The notes: generated by a model not told the origin, from the letters alone. A stretch of 64,000 bases of DNA from DATKJY01 sp964540105 (GCA_964540105.1 CAZILL010000001.1:1178001-1242000); one strand, 5' to 3'; numbered from the stretch's first letter, positions 1 through 8,654 are shown. A program made the numbers and translations.

Positions 1-178
1 AAAAACGATTTCAAGGTTCTTCCGCAATAGACAGAGCCCGTTCGGCGATTGCTGAAGAAAGCTGTTTCCCTCCATCCTAAACAGTAGTAGCTTGGCATCC
101 ATCTATGACATGTGAACGTGACGTGAAGAAGTCTCCGGGCGCGACACTCGACGTGAGCGAAAATACTGGGACCTGGGC

Positions 179-1579
179 ATGACTGAAAAGACGTACGACC
201 TTATCGTCATCGGTTCCGGTCCGGCTGGTGAAAAAGCCGCGATTGAAGCTTCCAAAATGCGCAAGTCGACGGCGATTGTGGAGCGCCATTCGGTTCAGGG
301 CGGAGTCTGCATTCACACCGGTACGGTTCCATCGAAAACGCTTCGGGAGACTGCATTATACATCGCCGGCCTGCGCCAGCGGACTGCCTACGGGCTTGTC
401 GGAGGAGTAAAGGCCGATCTAAGTGTCCATGATTTAATGCATCGCAAGGATCAGGTGATCCAGCAGGAACTCGACGTCATCCAGCAGAATATGGCCCAGC
501 ATCGGATCGAAGTGTTGCATGGGGTCGGGATGATTGCCGATCCCAACACGGTGGTCGTGTCAGAGGATAACGCCTCGACCCGAGTCATCCGCGGCGAAGT
601 TATCGTCATCTCGACCGGGACTCACTCCTATCACCCCACCCACGTTCCTTTCGATGATAAGTTTGTCTATGACGCCGAGACCATTATCAAACTCGACGTG
701 CTTCCCAGGGTCCTGACCATTGTTGGTGGCGGCGTGATCGGGTGTGAATACGCGTCGATCTTCGCTCACCTCGGTGTCAAAGTGACCATCATTGATCCCC
801 GCAAGAAACTGCTGTCATTTCTTGACCTGGAAATAGCCGACGCGCTGGTTTATCTGATGCGCAAATACGGTATCACCCTGATGCTCGGCGACTCGGCGGA
901 GCAGATTGCGGTCGAGGATGGTCAGGTGCGCACAACAACCAAGTCTGGGCGGACAGTTGTCGCCGATCGCGTGCTCTACACCGCCGGACGCTGCGGCAAT
1001 ACCGAAAACCTCGGTTTGGAGGGGCTGAATATTGAGACCGACAAGCGCGGGCTCATAAAAGTTGATTCGTTCTATCGAACGTCGGTCCCCAATATATATG
1101 CGGTTGGGGACGTGATCGGGTTTCCGTCACTGGCATCCGTTTCGATGGACCAGGGGCGATTGGCGGCTGTGCATGCTTTCCGGAAGGACGATGTGTCGTG
1201 CCTGAATACACTGCTTCCGTTTGGTATCTATACAATTCCTGAAGTCTCGATTGTCGGTGAGACTGAAGAATCGTTGACTTCTTCCGGCCACGAGTATGAG
1301 ATCGGAGTGGCGCGCTATTTCGAACTTGCCCGGGGGCAGATTATCAACGATCACGACGGAATGCTGAAGTTGATTTTCGACAAGAAGTCACGTCGCGTAC
1401 TCGGCGTACATATCATCGGTGATAGAGCGACAGAATTGATCCATATCGGTCAGGCGGTCATGACGCTGGGTGGGACGATCGACTACTTCGTTGATACCGT
1501 GTTCAATTACCCGACGCTGAGCGAAGCCTACAAAGTGGCCGCCATGGATGGGCTTTCCCGCCTGCGCTATCGCGCGTAA
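179..1579 (+). CDS. sthA: Soluble pyridine nucleotide transhydrogenase
   Basis: 466-aa cytoplasmic flavoprotein that moves reducing equivalents between NADPH and NAD+. The N-terminal FAD-binding GxGxxG (VIGSGPAGEKAA) is followed by GVCIHTGTVPSK. In lipoamide dehydrogenase and glutathione reductase this segment carries a redox CxxxxC pair; here the second cysteine is Thr, as in SthA. The mid-protein NAD(P)-binding segment GGGVIGCEYASIF is also SthA-like, and the C-terminal dimerisation domain ends with HIGQAVM and FNYPTLSEAYK. The length fits the family. ATG at 179 is the first start that leaves the FAD motif about 15 residues in, but no good Shine-Dalgarno precedes it. It converges with the next gene, with only 7 bases between the stops. 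A mercuric-reductase-like paralogue is less likely because the redox cysteine pair is missing. Confidence 0.88.
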   Translation: MTEKTYDLIVIGSGPAGEKAAIEASKMRKSTAIVERHSVQGGVCIHTGTVPSKTLRETALYIAGLRQRTAYGLVGGVKADLSVHDLMHRKDQVIQQELDVIQQNMAQHRIEVLHGVGMIADPNTVVVSEDNASTRVIRGEVIVISTGTHSYHPTHVPFDDKFVYDAETIIKLDVLPRVLTIVGGGVIGCEYASIFAHLGVKVTIIDPRKKLLSFLDLEIADALVYLMRKYGITLMLGDSAEQIAVEDGQVRTTTKSGRTVVADRVLYTAGRCGNTENLGLEGLNIETDKRGLIKVDSFYRTSVPNIYAVGDVIGFPSLASVSMDQGRLAAVHAFRKDDVSCLNTLLPFGIYTIPEVSIVGETEESLTSSGHEYEIGVARYFELARGQIINDHDGMLKLIFDKKSRRVLGVHIIGDRATELIHIGQAVMTLGGTIDYFVDTVFNYPTLSEAYKVAAMDGLSRLRYRA

Positions 1580-1586
1580 AGAGGAT

Positions 1587-3608
1587 TCATCGGTTCGACG
1601 GGGGGCTTTCCAGGGCAGTTATCTTCTGCCTGATGTTCGGTGTCTCTGGCTCGTTTGGAGCCAATTCCACAAATCGCTTCATCTGCCGTAAGGCTTCAGG
1701 GATGTTCGCGCTTCGCTCAGCGATCAGTCCCTCGATCAAGTAGGGAAACGGCAAAAGAGAGTCTCTTGCAAGGAGTGACTCCGCGATCGAACCAGCTTTG
1801 GCAAGGTCACCGGAACGGAAATTGATGATCATGACATCGGTCTGGATCTCCTTGTCGCCCGGGAAGAGTTCGGCCGCTTCGGTAACTTCCTTCAATGCCG
1901 AGGGCATCTCCTGGATGTCGCGGAGATAGGCGTACAAACTGATGCGGTGTTCCCTTGTGTAGGGCTCAAGCATAAGGCAAGTGTCGATCTGCGGTTTGGC
2001 AAGTTTGTAGCGTCCCAGCTTCCTTTGAATACCAGCGACGACTGAGCGCGGTTCGGCCCAGTACGGATTCTTGGCGATAATCTGGTAGAGCACTTTCAAC
2101 GCTTCTTCATTCTCGCCGTTTCCGGCCAGGATGATCGTTCCGCGAAGATTGAGAAGGTCGGGCGATTTTGTCGGAATCTTCCACTCCCACCTATCCGCAT
2201 CGGAGTAATCCCCCCGTGAAAAAAAGGCATCACGGTAGGCGAGGCAGGCCTTCCCATAATATGTGTCGTGCTTGTCGAGATAAGCAGAAACATAATCCTC
2301 GGATTGTCGAATCCAAACGTACGTCGGGATGAATGACAACGGCACCATGAGTGCAGCCACGACCAGCACCGCGACAAACCGTCCCGATCGCTCGCTTCCA
2401 TCAGGCAAACTCGAGACGTAGAGCGCGAGCAGGAACGAAGCCGGTGCCGTGTAGGCCAGCAGACGGGGGAGATCAAGCACGACACTGGCAACAGGGTCGA
2501 TGAAGAACGCAACAGTAAGTCCGCCCAAGAGAGTCAGCCAGCAAGCCACAATCACAGTACGATTCCCCTCGCTCATGGTTCTGAGAAATACAAACGAGAG
2601 AGTGACTGGAAGAAACGGTGAGGCGAGGAAGAGCATCTGTGCAATGTCGCTCAGATGTCGAAGCGAAAACAACGAATAGTCGACAAGCGGGTTCTTCCCC
2701 GCAAACAGGAGCAGGCAACTTGAGTATTCGAGAGAACTTCCCGTGACGATGATAAGTCCGGCCACTATTGCAACGAAGCTGACCAGCGCGGCAATCAACG
2801 CTGCTCTCCGTGACCGTATGCTGTTACGGCCTGCGAACGTCACGAACAGCGCCGCGGGCAATAGGAGTAGCAGCGAAATATGGAATGCGGTGGCGATTGC
2901 CGTGACTCCCCACAGTGACCACAGCGATCGCTTGTCGCGGGAGCTGTCATACTTGAGTGCGAACAGCGTGAACCACGCCACGGCTGGCACAACGATCACC
3001 TGAGTTCCAACGAAGCCGAGGCTCAACATCAGATGGCCGCCAAAGAACATCAGGACGAAGAGAGCGACTCGGCGAACACGGTCACTGCTCAGTTCTGCCG
3101 ATAGCTTGCAGATGGCAATGACGGCCAGAAGCGCGGACAGATACGCGAACGAGCGCCACGCAAACAGGCCGGCATCATTCGCCTTGAAGCCAATCACTCG
3201 AAAGGCTTGATAGAAGCCGCTCGTTAACAGCAACGAACCCGCTTCGTACCACCGATAGATGATCCGTTCGCTCTGGGCAACCTGGGCGATTCGGAGGTTT
3301 CCGCCGCCGAACAGAATCGAGTCAAAACGGAATATCCAGACGAAGCTGACCAGCAGCGCCGTACCTGCAACGGCCGCCCAACGGCCGTTCACAACCCTGG
3401 AAAGAGACTGAGGGAATCTGACCATCCATGAGAAGGCAAGCGCAAGGAGAACGGTCCATCCGATCCCGAACCATGATGGAAGATACTGCCAGTGCGTAAA
3501 GGACCAGTTGTTTTCAGACAGGTCGCCACCGAAGAACCGAGCGCCCACAAAGAGGGTAAGGATGCCGACAAGAACGGCGACGAGGATGTTTATCCTTCGA
3601 TCATCCAT
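1587..3608 (-). CDS. Polytopic membrane protein with C-terminal TPR region
   Basis: 673 aa. About the first 430 residues hold 10 or more hydrophobic helices separated by short Arg/Lys-rich loops, typical of GT-C-type membrane proteins, but I see no clear Asp/Glu motif in the first luminal loop that would establish a glycosyltransferase. The last ~220 residues are soluble and look like tetratricopeptide repeats (alternating A/G/Y/L helices such as LAKAGSIAESLLARD and IPEALRQMKRFVELAPNEPE). It lies 10 bases downstream of recR on the same strand and may be co-transcribed with dnaX-ybaB-recR. Its function is not known. It resembles in architecture the protein at 32694-34877. Confidence 0.6.
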   Translation of the reverse strand: MDDRRINILVAVLVGILTLFVGARFFGGDLSENNWSFTHWQYLPSWFGIGWTVLLALAFSWMVRFPQSLSRVVNGRWAAVAGTALLVSFVWIFRFDSILFGGGNLRIAQVAQSERIIYRWYEAGSLLLTSGFYQAFRVIGFKANDAGLFAWRSFAYLSALLAVIAICKLSAELSSDRVRRVALFVLMFFGGHLMLSLGFVGTQVIVVPAVAWFTLFALKYDSSRDKRSLWSLWGVTAIATAFHISLLLLLPAALFVTFAGRNSIRSRRAALIAALVSFVAIVAGLIIVTGSSLEYSSCLLLFAGKNPLVDYSLFSLRHLSDIAQMLFLASPFLPVTLSFVFLRTMSEGNRTVIVACWLTLLGGLTVAFFIDPVASVVLDLPRLLAYTAPASFLLALYVSSLPDGSERSGRFVAVLVVAALMVPLSFIPTYVWIRQSEDYVSAYLDKHDTYYGKACLAYRDAFFSRGDYSDADRWEWKIPTKSPDLLNLRGTIILAGNGENEEALKVLYQIIAKNPYWAEPRSVVAGIQRKLGRYKLAKPQIDTCLMLEPYTREHRISLYAYLRDIQEMPSALKEVTEAAELFPGDKEIQTDVMIINFRSGDLAKAGSIAESLLARDSLLPFPYLIEGLIAERSANIPEALRQMKRFVELAPNEPETPNIRQKITALESPPSNR

Positions 3609-3618
3609 GAGGAAGAGT

Positions 3619-4215
3619 TCAGATCTCCTGTCGCCCTTCCATCGCGCGCGACAGTGTCAGCGCATCAGCATATTCAAGATCTGAGCCCACGGGCAAGCCG
3701 CGCGCGATCCGGGTGACTTTCAGCCCCATCGGTTTGAGCAAACGCGACAAGTAGGTCGCAGTCGCTTCTCCTTCCACATTCGGATTGGTCGCGATAATGA
3801 TCTCCGTAACTTCTTCCCCCAGTCGTGCCAGTAGTTCCCGTATTCGAAGATCGTCTGGTCCGACCCCGCTCAGCGGCGATAGACACCCCCCCAGAATGTG
3901 AAAGAGACCGTTGAACCCTTCCGCACGGTCCAGAGCAGCGGCATCGACCGCTTCTTCAACCACGCATATTTGATGACGCTGGCGTTTCGGGTCGGTACAG
4001 GTTCGGCAAGGATCGACTTCGGAGATGTTGCAGCAGATCGAGCAGAAACCAACTTTCTCTTTGACTTCTCTGATAGCGTCGGATAAGTCTTCGGCCTCCT
4101 CCTTGGATAGCTTGAGGATGTGAAAGGCCAGTCGCCCGGCTGACTTGCGCCCGATACCGGGCAGGCGCGAAAGGCGATTGATGAGACGCTCGACAGATTC
4201 CGCTGATGTGAACAT
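3619..4215 (-). CDS. recR: Recombination mediator RecR
   Basis: 198 aa, the usual RecR length. Helix-hairpin-helix LSRLPGIGRKSAGRLAFHIL lies at residues ~15-35. A four-cysteine zinc finger (CSIC...CRTC) lies at ~57-72. The Toprim domain begins with ICVVEE, and the C-terminal Walker-B-like EYADALTLSRAMEGR is present. RecR works with RecF/RecO to load RecA at single-strand gaps. The start codon lies one base beyond the ybaB stop, so the two are translationally coupled in the widely conserved dnaX-ybaB-recR operon. Confidence 0.95.
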   Translation of the reverse strand: MFTSAESVERLINRLSRLPGIGRKSAGRLAFHILKLSKEEAEDLSDAIREVKEKVGFCSICCNISEVDPCRTCTDPKRQRHQICVVEEAVDAAALDRAEGFNGLFHILGGCLSPLSGVGPDDLRIRELLARLGEEVTEIIIATNPNVEGEATATYLSRLLKPMGLKVTRIARGLPVGSDLEYADALTLSRAMEGRQEI

Positions 4216-4216
4216 A

Positions 4217-4543
4217 TCAGAACGGCAGGTTTAGACCAGGGATCTTGAGTCCGCCGGTCAGACCGGACATCTGTTCCGCCTGAAGTTCCTGGACTTTCTG
4301 CCTCGCCTGATTGACAGCCGCCAGCACCAGATCCTGGAGCATTTCCGGGTCATTCTTATCGATTACTTCCGGGTCGATTGTCACCGACACTATCTCGTTC
4401 TTACCGTTCGAGACCATCTTGACCATCCCTCCGCCCGACGATCCCTCCACCTGCATCTGCTCCAGCTGGGCCTGGACTTCCTCCATTTTCGCCTGCATTT
4501 TTTGCACCTGCTTCATCATGTCACCCAGTCCGCCCATGCCCAT
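4217..4543 (-). CDS. ybaB: YbaB/EbfC nucleoid-associated protein
   Basis: 108 aa. The N terminus MGMGGLGDMMKQVQKMQ, a charged coiled helix rich in Gln/Met, then GGGMVKMVSNGKNEI and the acidic VIDKNDPEMLQDLV are characteristic of the family, small dimeric DNA-binding proteins linked to nucleoid organisation. I place the start at 4543, where AAGGAGAG sits six bases upstream. An in-frame ATG at 4570 overlaps the dnaX stop (TAATG), would add nine residues, and has no ribosome site of its own. It lies between dnaX and recR. Confidence 0.92.
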   Translation of the reverse strand: MGMGGLGDMMKQVQKMQAKMEEVQAQLEQMQVEGSSGGGMVKMVSNGKNEIVSVTIDPEVIDKNDPEMLQDLVLAAVNQARQKVQELQAEQMSGLTGGLKIPGLNLPF

Positions 4544-4569
4544 GTTACTCTCCTTCAATGCTATTGCCA

Positions 4570-6234
4570 TTATTGTTCAACTGTTTTCACACCTACTATT
4601 TCGCCGTCGACTTTTTCAAGCAGCCGCTTCAATCGCGGCGAATTCTCAACTATCTTCTGACCATCGATTCTATTCGGACTGGACAATCCTGCCGGCGGGT
4701 TGGGATGCTCCTTCGCTCGATCGATTTCCGCGAGCACTGACAGGTTCGATTTGTAATAATCTCGCAAGGCATCGGCGATCAGCTTCACATTCTCTGTCTT
4801 CTGGATCAATTTCATCGACGCCTCGCCAGTCGCGTAGAACTGCAGCAGAATTTGATTGTCCTTGACTGCCTTCAGTTCAGCCATGCGGAGCTGTGAGGCG
4901 AGCATCGGGTTGGTGTGTTTCAGATTGTTCAAGAAACTGTCCCAACCGCTCTGAACCTGCGGGAGGTTCAGAGTGCGTCCGTGATGAGGAAACGCCTCAA
5001 GACCTGTCTCAGCAGCCCGCGAAGGCTGTATCCTCTGTGCTGCTACTGATGTCGTCCGAAAAAAGTCGGGAGCTGACGATTGGTCGGTCCCGCCCCCTTT
5101 CTCGACCGAAGCAAGCGAGGCAAGAACCTCTTCCAGTCGGATGGTCGACTCCAATTCCGCCATCTTCAGGGCGGCAACTTCCAACGAGAGTCGTTCATCG
5201 ACACCGCCCTTGAGATCAGAAATCACCTCTGTGGCGATCTTGATGAGCCGAAGCAGATCTCCGGTCGAAAAATATTCCGCCTGTTTGCGGAAGTCCTCGA
5301 GTTCCCTTCCGCTTAAGCCAAGAAGCTCTCCCGATTCGGGAGATGCTCCCAGGATCATCAGCACGCGAAAGTGCTCGAGCAATTCCGAAACGAAGTCTTC
5401 GACATCGACGCCGGCATCGAAACTGGAGCGTATAACCTGCAACGCACTCTTTTTGTCAGAAGCCGCCACCGCTTCGACGAGTGTTGTGAGCATCTGCCGG
5501 TCGACCAACCCGAGCGCGGCTATGACATCAGTTTCCGAAATGTCCCCCTCAGAATACGCTGCTATCTGATCCAGCAGCGACAACGAGTCCCGAACTGATC
5601 CGTCCCCTTTGCGCGCCAGCAGGCTGAACGCCGCGTCATCGAGCGTAAGCTGCTCAGCGACGGCGATCTTCCGCAAGTGTTTTGCCAGATCATCGGTCGA
5701 CACCCGTTTGAAATCGAAACGCTGAGTGCGGGACAGAATCGTCTCCGGAACTTTCAACGGTTCGGTCGTCGCAAAGACAAACATGACGTGGGTGGGAGGT
5801 TCCTCCAGCGTCTTGAGCAGCGCGTCAAAAGCCGACCCCGACAAGCGATGCACCTCGTCGATGATATAGACTCGCTTCTTTCCGCCGGTCGGCAGATAAC
5901 GAACATTTTCTCGAAGCTGGCGGATATCGTCGACTCCAGTATTGCTCGCTGCGTCGATTTCAAGAACATCGAGCGATGAACCCGACGTGATCGCCTTACA
6001 CGATGAGCACTCATTGCAGGGGTTTTCGGTCGGTCCAACCTCACAGTTAACCGCCTTGGCCAAAAGCCGGGCAACGGTTGTCTTGCCGGTTCCCCTCGGG
6101 CCGCAGAACAAATACCCTGACCCCACCCTCCCATTCATGACTGCATGACGAAGGGTTCGGGTGACATGCTCCTGTCCCACGACGTCATCAAATGTCTGGG
6201 GGCGATGTTTGCGAGCGAAAACTACATAGGTCAT
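4570..6234 (-). CDS. dnaX: DNA polymerase III subunit gamma/tau
   Basis: 554 aa from the ATG at 6234. The family N-terminal signature YVVFARKHRPQTFDDVVGQ starts two residues after this Met; the upstream ATG at 6276 would add 14 unconserved residues. Walker A is GPRGTGKTT at ~45-53. The zinc module uses C64, C73, C76 and C79. Walker B reads IIDEVHRLS, and the SRC-like motif LSRTQRFDF is present. The C-terminal third is the less conserved tau-like region. It loads the sliding clamp in the replicative holoenzyme. First gene of the dnaX-ybaB-recR group. I did not identify a slippery frameshift site. Confidence 0.95.
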   Translation of the reverse strand: MTYVVFARKHRPQTFDDVVGQEHVTRTLRHAVMNGRVGSGYLFCGPRGTGKTTVARLLAKAVNCEVGPTENPCNECSSCKAITSGSSLDVLEIDAASNTGVDDIRQLRENVRYLPTGGKKRVYIIDEVHRLSGSAFDALLKTLEEPPTHVMFVFATTEPLKVPETILSRTQRFDFKRVSTDDLAKHLRKIAVAEQLTLDDAAFSLLARKGDGSVRDSLSLLDQIAAYSEGDISETDVIAALGLVDRQMLTTLVEAVAASDKKSALQVIRSSFDAGVDVEDFVSELLEHFRVLMILGASPESGELLGLSGRELEDFRKQAEYFSTGDLLRLIKIATEVISDLKGGVDERLSLEVAALKMAELESTIRLEEVLASLASVEKGGGTDQSSAPDFFRTTSVAAQRIQPSRAAETGLEAFPHHGRTLNLPQVQSGWDSFLNNLKHTNPMLASQLRMAELKAVKDNQILLQFYATGEASMKLIQKTENVKLIADALRDYYKSNLSVLAEIDRAKEHPNPPAGLSSPNRIDGQKIVENSPRLKRLLEKVDGEIVGVKTVEQ

Positions 6235-6243
6235 TTCACGATC

Positions 6244-6249
6244 ATTATA
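6244..6249 (-). promoter_or_regulatory. Candidate -10 box of dnaX
   Basis: On the minus strand this reads TATAAT, a perfect -10 hexamer ending 9 bases before the dnaX ATG at 6234. The -35 (TTCGCT at a 16-base spacing) is weak. Transcription from here would give a leader of about 3 bases. That agrees with the poor Shine-Dalgarno at dnaX and excludes the ATG at 6276. Confidence 0.45.
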
Positions 6250-6315
6250 CCGAAATGCCACCGGAAGCGAAATCATATTTTCGTCCCATGCACTGCGGTC
6301 GCTGGGGAATCGCGA

Positions 6316-6344
6316 TTGACATCGCGCCGGTGTGAGGGTTCATT
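6316..6344 (+). promoter_or_regulatory. Candidate sigma-70-type promoter
   Basis: Perfect TTGACA at 6316-6321, a 17-base spacer, then a weak -10, TTCATT, at 6339-6344. The predicted start of transcription falls within a few bases of the ATG at 6355, which has no Shine-Dalgarno, so a near-leaderless message is possible. Confidence 0.35.
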
Positions 6345-6354
6345 GTTCACTGGT

Positions 6355-6930
6355 ATGCCAAGAACAACAGCAGCTCTCCTCGTCGGACTTCTCCTCTTGC
6401 TATGCACGCCCGCGCAGAGCCAGAATCTGGTCGAACAAGGTCCATTCTGGAAGAAACGGGGATATACAGGGGGGAACATCGGGTTCATCGGCAAGGGGAC
6501 GATTCATCTCGACTCGGCCAGTCATGCCACTGACCCCGGTTTTACGTTCGGGGTTAAGTTCGACCTCCGATTCCACGGCAACTGGTTCTGGGGAGTCTCA
6601 GCTGACATTCACCGCATCCATGTCCTTGACACCGGACAGTACTTTCTGGATGCGTCACTGAATCTCAAGCACATGATCGTCAGCGAATACAGCATGTTCG
6701 GATTCAGGCCTGGCCTGGGAATCGGATTCGGTCACTTGACAGGCTTTCGGGACTACCGATCAACTCGGTACTTCACCTGCCGTGTGACCTTCGAATTCCT
6801 CTTCTTCTCCGATGGCAACAGCGCTCCCTTTGTCGAGGTCGGACTGATCGCGGCTCCGATCGGCGGAAATCGAGACACGAAGGCTCGGTTCGGCCCCGTC
6901 CTGCTCGGGCGAGTCGGGATTCTCCTGTAG
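6355..6930 (+). CDS. Exported beta-barrel-like protein, unknown function
   Basis: 191 aa. A clear signal peptide (MPRTTAALLVGLLLLLCTPAQSQ) is followed by a chain rich in aromatic/glycine alternations (FGFRPGLGIGFGHLTGF, FEFLFFSDG) that suggests a small outer-membrane beta-barrel. Upstream in-frame codons from 6145 were rejected because they run antisense through dnaX and put no hydrophobic segment at the N terminus. No family is recognised. It stands alone, divergent from dnaX. Confidence 0.65.
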   Translation: MPRTTAALLVGLLLLLCTPAQSQNLVEQGPFWKKRGYTGGNIGFIGKGTIHLDSASHATDPGFTFGVKFDLRFHGNWFWGVSADIHRIHVLDTGQYFLDASLNLKHMIVSEYSMFGFRPGLGIGFGHLTGFRDYRSTRYFTCRVTFEFLFFSDGNSAPFVEVGLIAAPIGGNRDTKARFGPVLLGRVGILL

Positions 6931-6998
6931 TGCGAATGCGACGTCGTAGCTGTGGTTCATTCGAGAGAGGTCAATCGGTCATCCGGTCCAAAAATCGC

Positions 6999-7027
6999 TT
7001 GGCAGAACAGCCCTTTGCCCGTATTCT
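6999..7027 (+). promoter_or_regulatory. Candidate promoter of tRNA-Ala
   Basis: TTGGCA (5/6) at 6999-7004, a 17-base spacer, and TATTCT at 7022-7027. Predicted initiation near 7034 leaves a ~35-base 5' leader before the tRNA. Confidence 0.5.
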
Positions 7028-7068
7028 ACAGATTGCTCGGAGAGAGCTCTCTGATACCAAGAGCATAC

Positions 7069-7141
7069 GGGGCAGTAGCTCAGCTGGGAGAGCGCCACGT
7101 TCGCAACGTGGAGGCCGTCGGTTCGATCCCGATCTGCTCCA
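7069..7141 (+). tRNA. tRNA-Ala (anticodon CGC)
   Basis: A 73-base cloverleaf. The acceptor arm GGGGCAG/CTGCTCC includes the G3-U70 wobble that marks alanine tRNAs. The D-arm is GCTCAGCTGGGAGAGC, the anticodon stem CCACG/CGTGG has the loop TTCGCAA, and the T-arm contains GGTTCGATCC. The discriminator is A. CCA is not encoded. It reads GCG codons. Confidence 0.95.
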
Positions 7142-7248
7142 TTTGTTATGATTGCGGCGATGCCGGATACCTAAGGATGGTGCGTAGGATGTTGATCCTT
7201 GCTCACGAGGGCTGCCTGACCCTGCTCAGCAGGGGTGCACGGCGTTGA

Positions 7249-7345
7249 GGGCTTGTTGAAGAAGCTTCGTAAAGTCACAAGGCCTTCACGCTTTCCCCTT
7301 CTCCCCGCCGGGGAGAAGGGGCCCGAAGAGCGGTTGAGGGGGAGG
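7249..7345 (+). repeat. Dispersed repeat, copy A
   Basis: A ~97-base element. Its left half begins GGGCTTGTTGAAGAAGC, its core is the palindrome CCCCTTCTCCCC-GCC-GGGGAGAAGGGG, and its right end is CGAAGAGCGGTTGAGGGGG. A second copy in the opposite orientation lies at 56761-56850 and aligns along its whole length with roughly one mismatch in five (by eye) and a ~5-base deletion. It sits between the tRNA and the SRP RNA and carries no gene. It could be a REP/MITE-like non-autonomous element; no transposase is nearby. Confidence 0.75.
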
Positions 7346-7401
7346 CAACGAGCCCGTGAGGTACCATCGAGGAATAGTGCCACGGATGCCGCACAAGCTG
7401 A

Positions 7402-7663
7402 GTGCTAGACGGGGAGTTAGCGGTGCCCTGTAACCCGGAACCCGCTCTACCGGGGTCGAATTCCCACCCGAGGGCTTAACAGCTGGTCTGTTCCAACGGC
7501 CGGAAGGCGCTGAGGGTTGGGTCCTGTGCAGCAAAAGCCTTCAAATCCCGCCAGGACCGGAAGGTAGCAACGGTACGAAGTTACTAATGCGTGTTGCAGG
7601 TCTCCCCAACCTGAGCCTGAAGACCCACGGACTCCCTGGCCGTGGCTCAGAGGTGGGTGCACG
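7402..7663 (+). ncRNA. ffs: Signal recognition particle RNA, large (Alu-containing) type
   Basis: The 5' Alu domain reads GTGCTAGACGGGGAGTTAGC then GGTGCCCTGTAACCCGG and CCGCTCTACCGGGGTCGAAT, closely matching the Bacillus scRNA Alu domain. Helix 8 carries the universally conserved CAGGACCGGAAGGTAGCA loop that binds Ffh. The 3' end GGTGGGTGCACG pairs with the 5' GTGC. Ends are estimated from this pairing. The RNA works with Ffh to target nascent membrane and secreted proteins. A terminator follows 9 bases later. Confidence 0.92.
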
Positions 7664-7671
7664 TAAATGAC

Positions 7672-7700
7672 AAGCCCTCAGGCAACTGCCCGAGGGCTTT
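7672..7700 (+). terminator. Rho-independent terminator of the SRP RNA
   Basis: AAGCCCTC pairs with GAGGGCTT, with an inner GGCA/TGCC stem, and ends in TTTCTAATT. Confidence 0.8.
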
Positions 7701-7704
7701 CTAA

Positions 7705-7733
7705 TTGATACCGTCTGCATGACTCTATATACT
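7705..7733 (+). promoter_or_regulatory. Candidate promoter of the EamA transporter gene
   Basis: TTGATA (5/6) at 7705-7710, a 17-base spacer, and TATACT (5/6) at 7728-7733. Initiation near 7740 lies downstream of the ATG at 7719, so it supports the internal ATG at 7794 as the true start. Confidence 0.5.
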
Positions 7734-7793
7734 TGGCTGAACTACGGATTCCCAGATGACCAATACTCACTTCCCGGACCCGCCCAGTACCAG

Positions 7794-8654
7794 ATGACAG
7801 CCCAAATCCTGCTGCTCATCGCCGTGATCACCTGGGGCTTCACCTTTGTAGCCACCAAGATCTGTTTGAGCTACCTTTCACCCGCCGACCTGCTCGGACT
7901 TCGCATGCTGATCGGTGTCCCAATTCTGGCCGTCGTGCTCGCCGTCAAACGCGTTCAGCTCAGCTTCAATCGCCGCGAGCAATTCAATCTCCTGCTCGGC
8001 TCAGGGATCATTACCCTTCACTTTCTCATCCAGATCACCGGCCTCAAATACACCTCCGCCACCAACACCGGATGGCTGATCTCGGTCACTCCGCTCATAC
8101 TGGCTGTTCTCTCGTTTTTGTTCTTGAAGGAGCGGATCGGTCGCAATGCGATTCTTGGAATCATCGCCGCAACGTTCGGCGTACTTCTCCTGATGTCCAA
8201 AGGGGACTTCACCCAAATCGGCTGGTTAGAAAGTATCGGCGACTGGCTTGTACTCGGCTCTGCCTTCACCTGGGCGATCTACACTGCCGCGACCCGCGAT
8301 ATCTCGCGCGCGAAAAATCCCGTCGCTGTCACCTTCGTGATCTTACTTCCGACCGGCGTCGCACTCCTTGCTTATATGGCCATCACATCCGACTGGAGCC
8401 GCTTTCTGCACATGCCCACGGATGTCTTGATCGCGCTCCTGATGCTCGGCATCATGGGGACTGCACTTGGGCACTGGTTCTGGCAGGAGGGGGTCTCGCG
8501 TCTCGGCGCTGCCCGTGCGGGATTCTACTTATATCTCGAACCGGTCGCGACTACCGCGCTGGCAGTGCCATATCTCGGCGAACCATTCGGCATCGCCACT
8601 GCCATCGGCGGCCTGCTCGTCCTCTTCGGCGTCTATTGGGCTCAGAGGAAGTAG
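7794..8654 (+). CDS. EamA/DMT-family permease
   Basis: 286 aa and about ten membrane helices in two homologous EamA halves. The first starts TAQILLLIAVITWGFTFVATK and contains SPADLLGLRMLIG; the second starts GDWLVLGSAFTWAIYTAATR. The YLEPVATTALAVPYLGEP segment near the C terminus is typical of drug/metabolite exporters. The substrate cannot be told from the sequence. I chose the ATG at 7794 because family proteins begin just before the first helix and because the likely promoter excludes 7719. No strong ribosome site is visible. It appears monocistronic. Confidence 0.85.
   Translation: MTAQILLLIAVITWGFTFVATKICLSYLSPADLLGLRMLIGVPILAVVLAVKRVQLSFNRREQFNLLLGSGIITLHFLIQITGLKYTSATNTGWLISVTPLILAVLSFLFLKERIGRNAILGIIAATFGVLLLMSKGDFTQIGWLESIGDWLVLGSAFTWAIYTAATRDISRAKNPVAVTFVILLPTGVALLAYMAITSDWSRFLHMPTDVLIALLMLGIMGTALGHWFWQEGVSRLGAARAGFYLYLEPVATTALAVPYLGEPFGIATAIGGLLVLFGVYWAQRK

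Noticed and set aside
7219..7236. CCCTGCTCAGCAGGG hairpin as the tRNA terminator
   Set aside because: Five base pairs only and no T-run after it; the tRNA 3' end processing site is uncertain but this is weak.
7719..7793. Longer N terminus of the EamA permease
   Set aside because: The likely transcription start (~7740) lies after this ATG, and the added residues precede the family's first helix without similarity.
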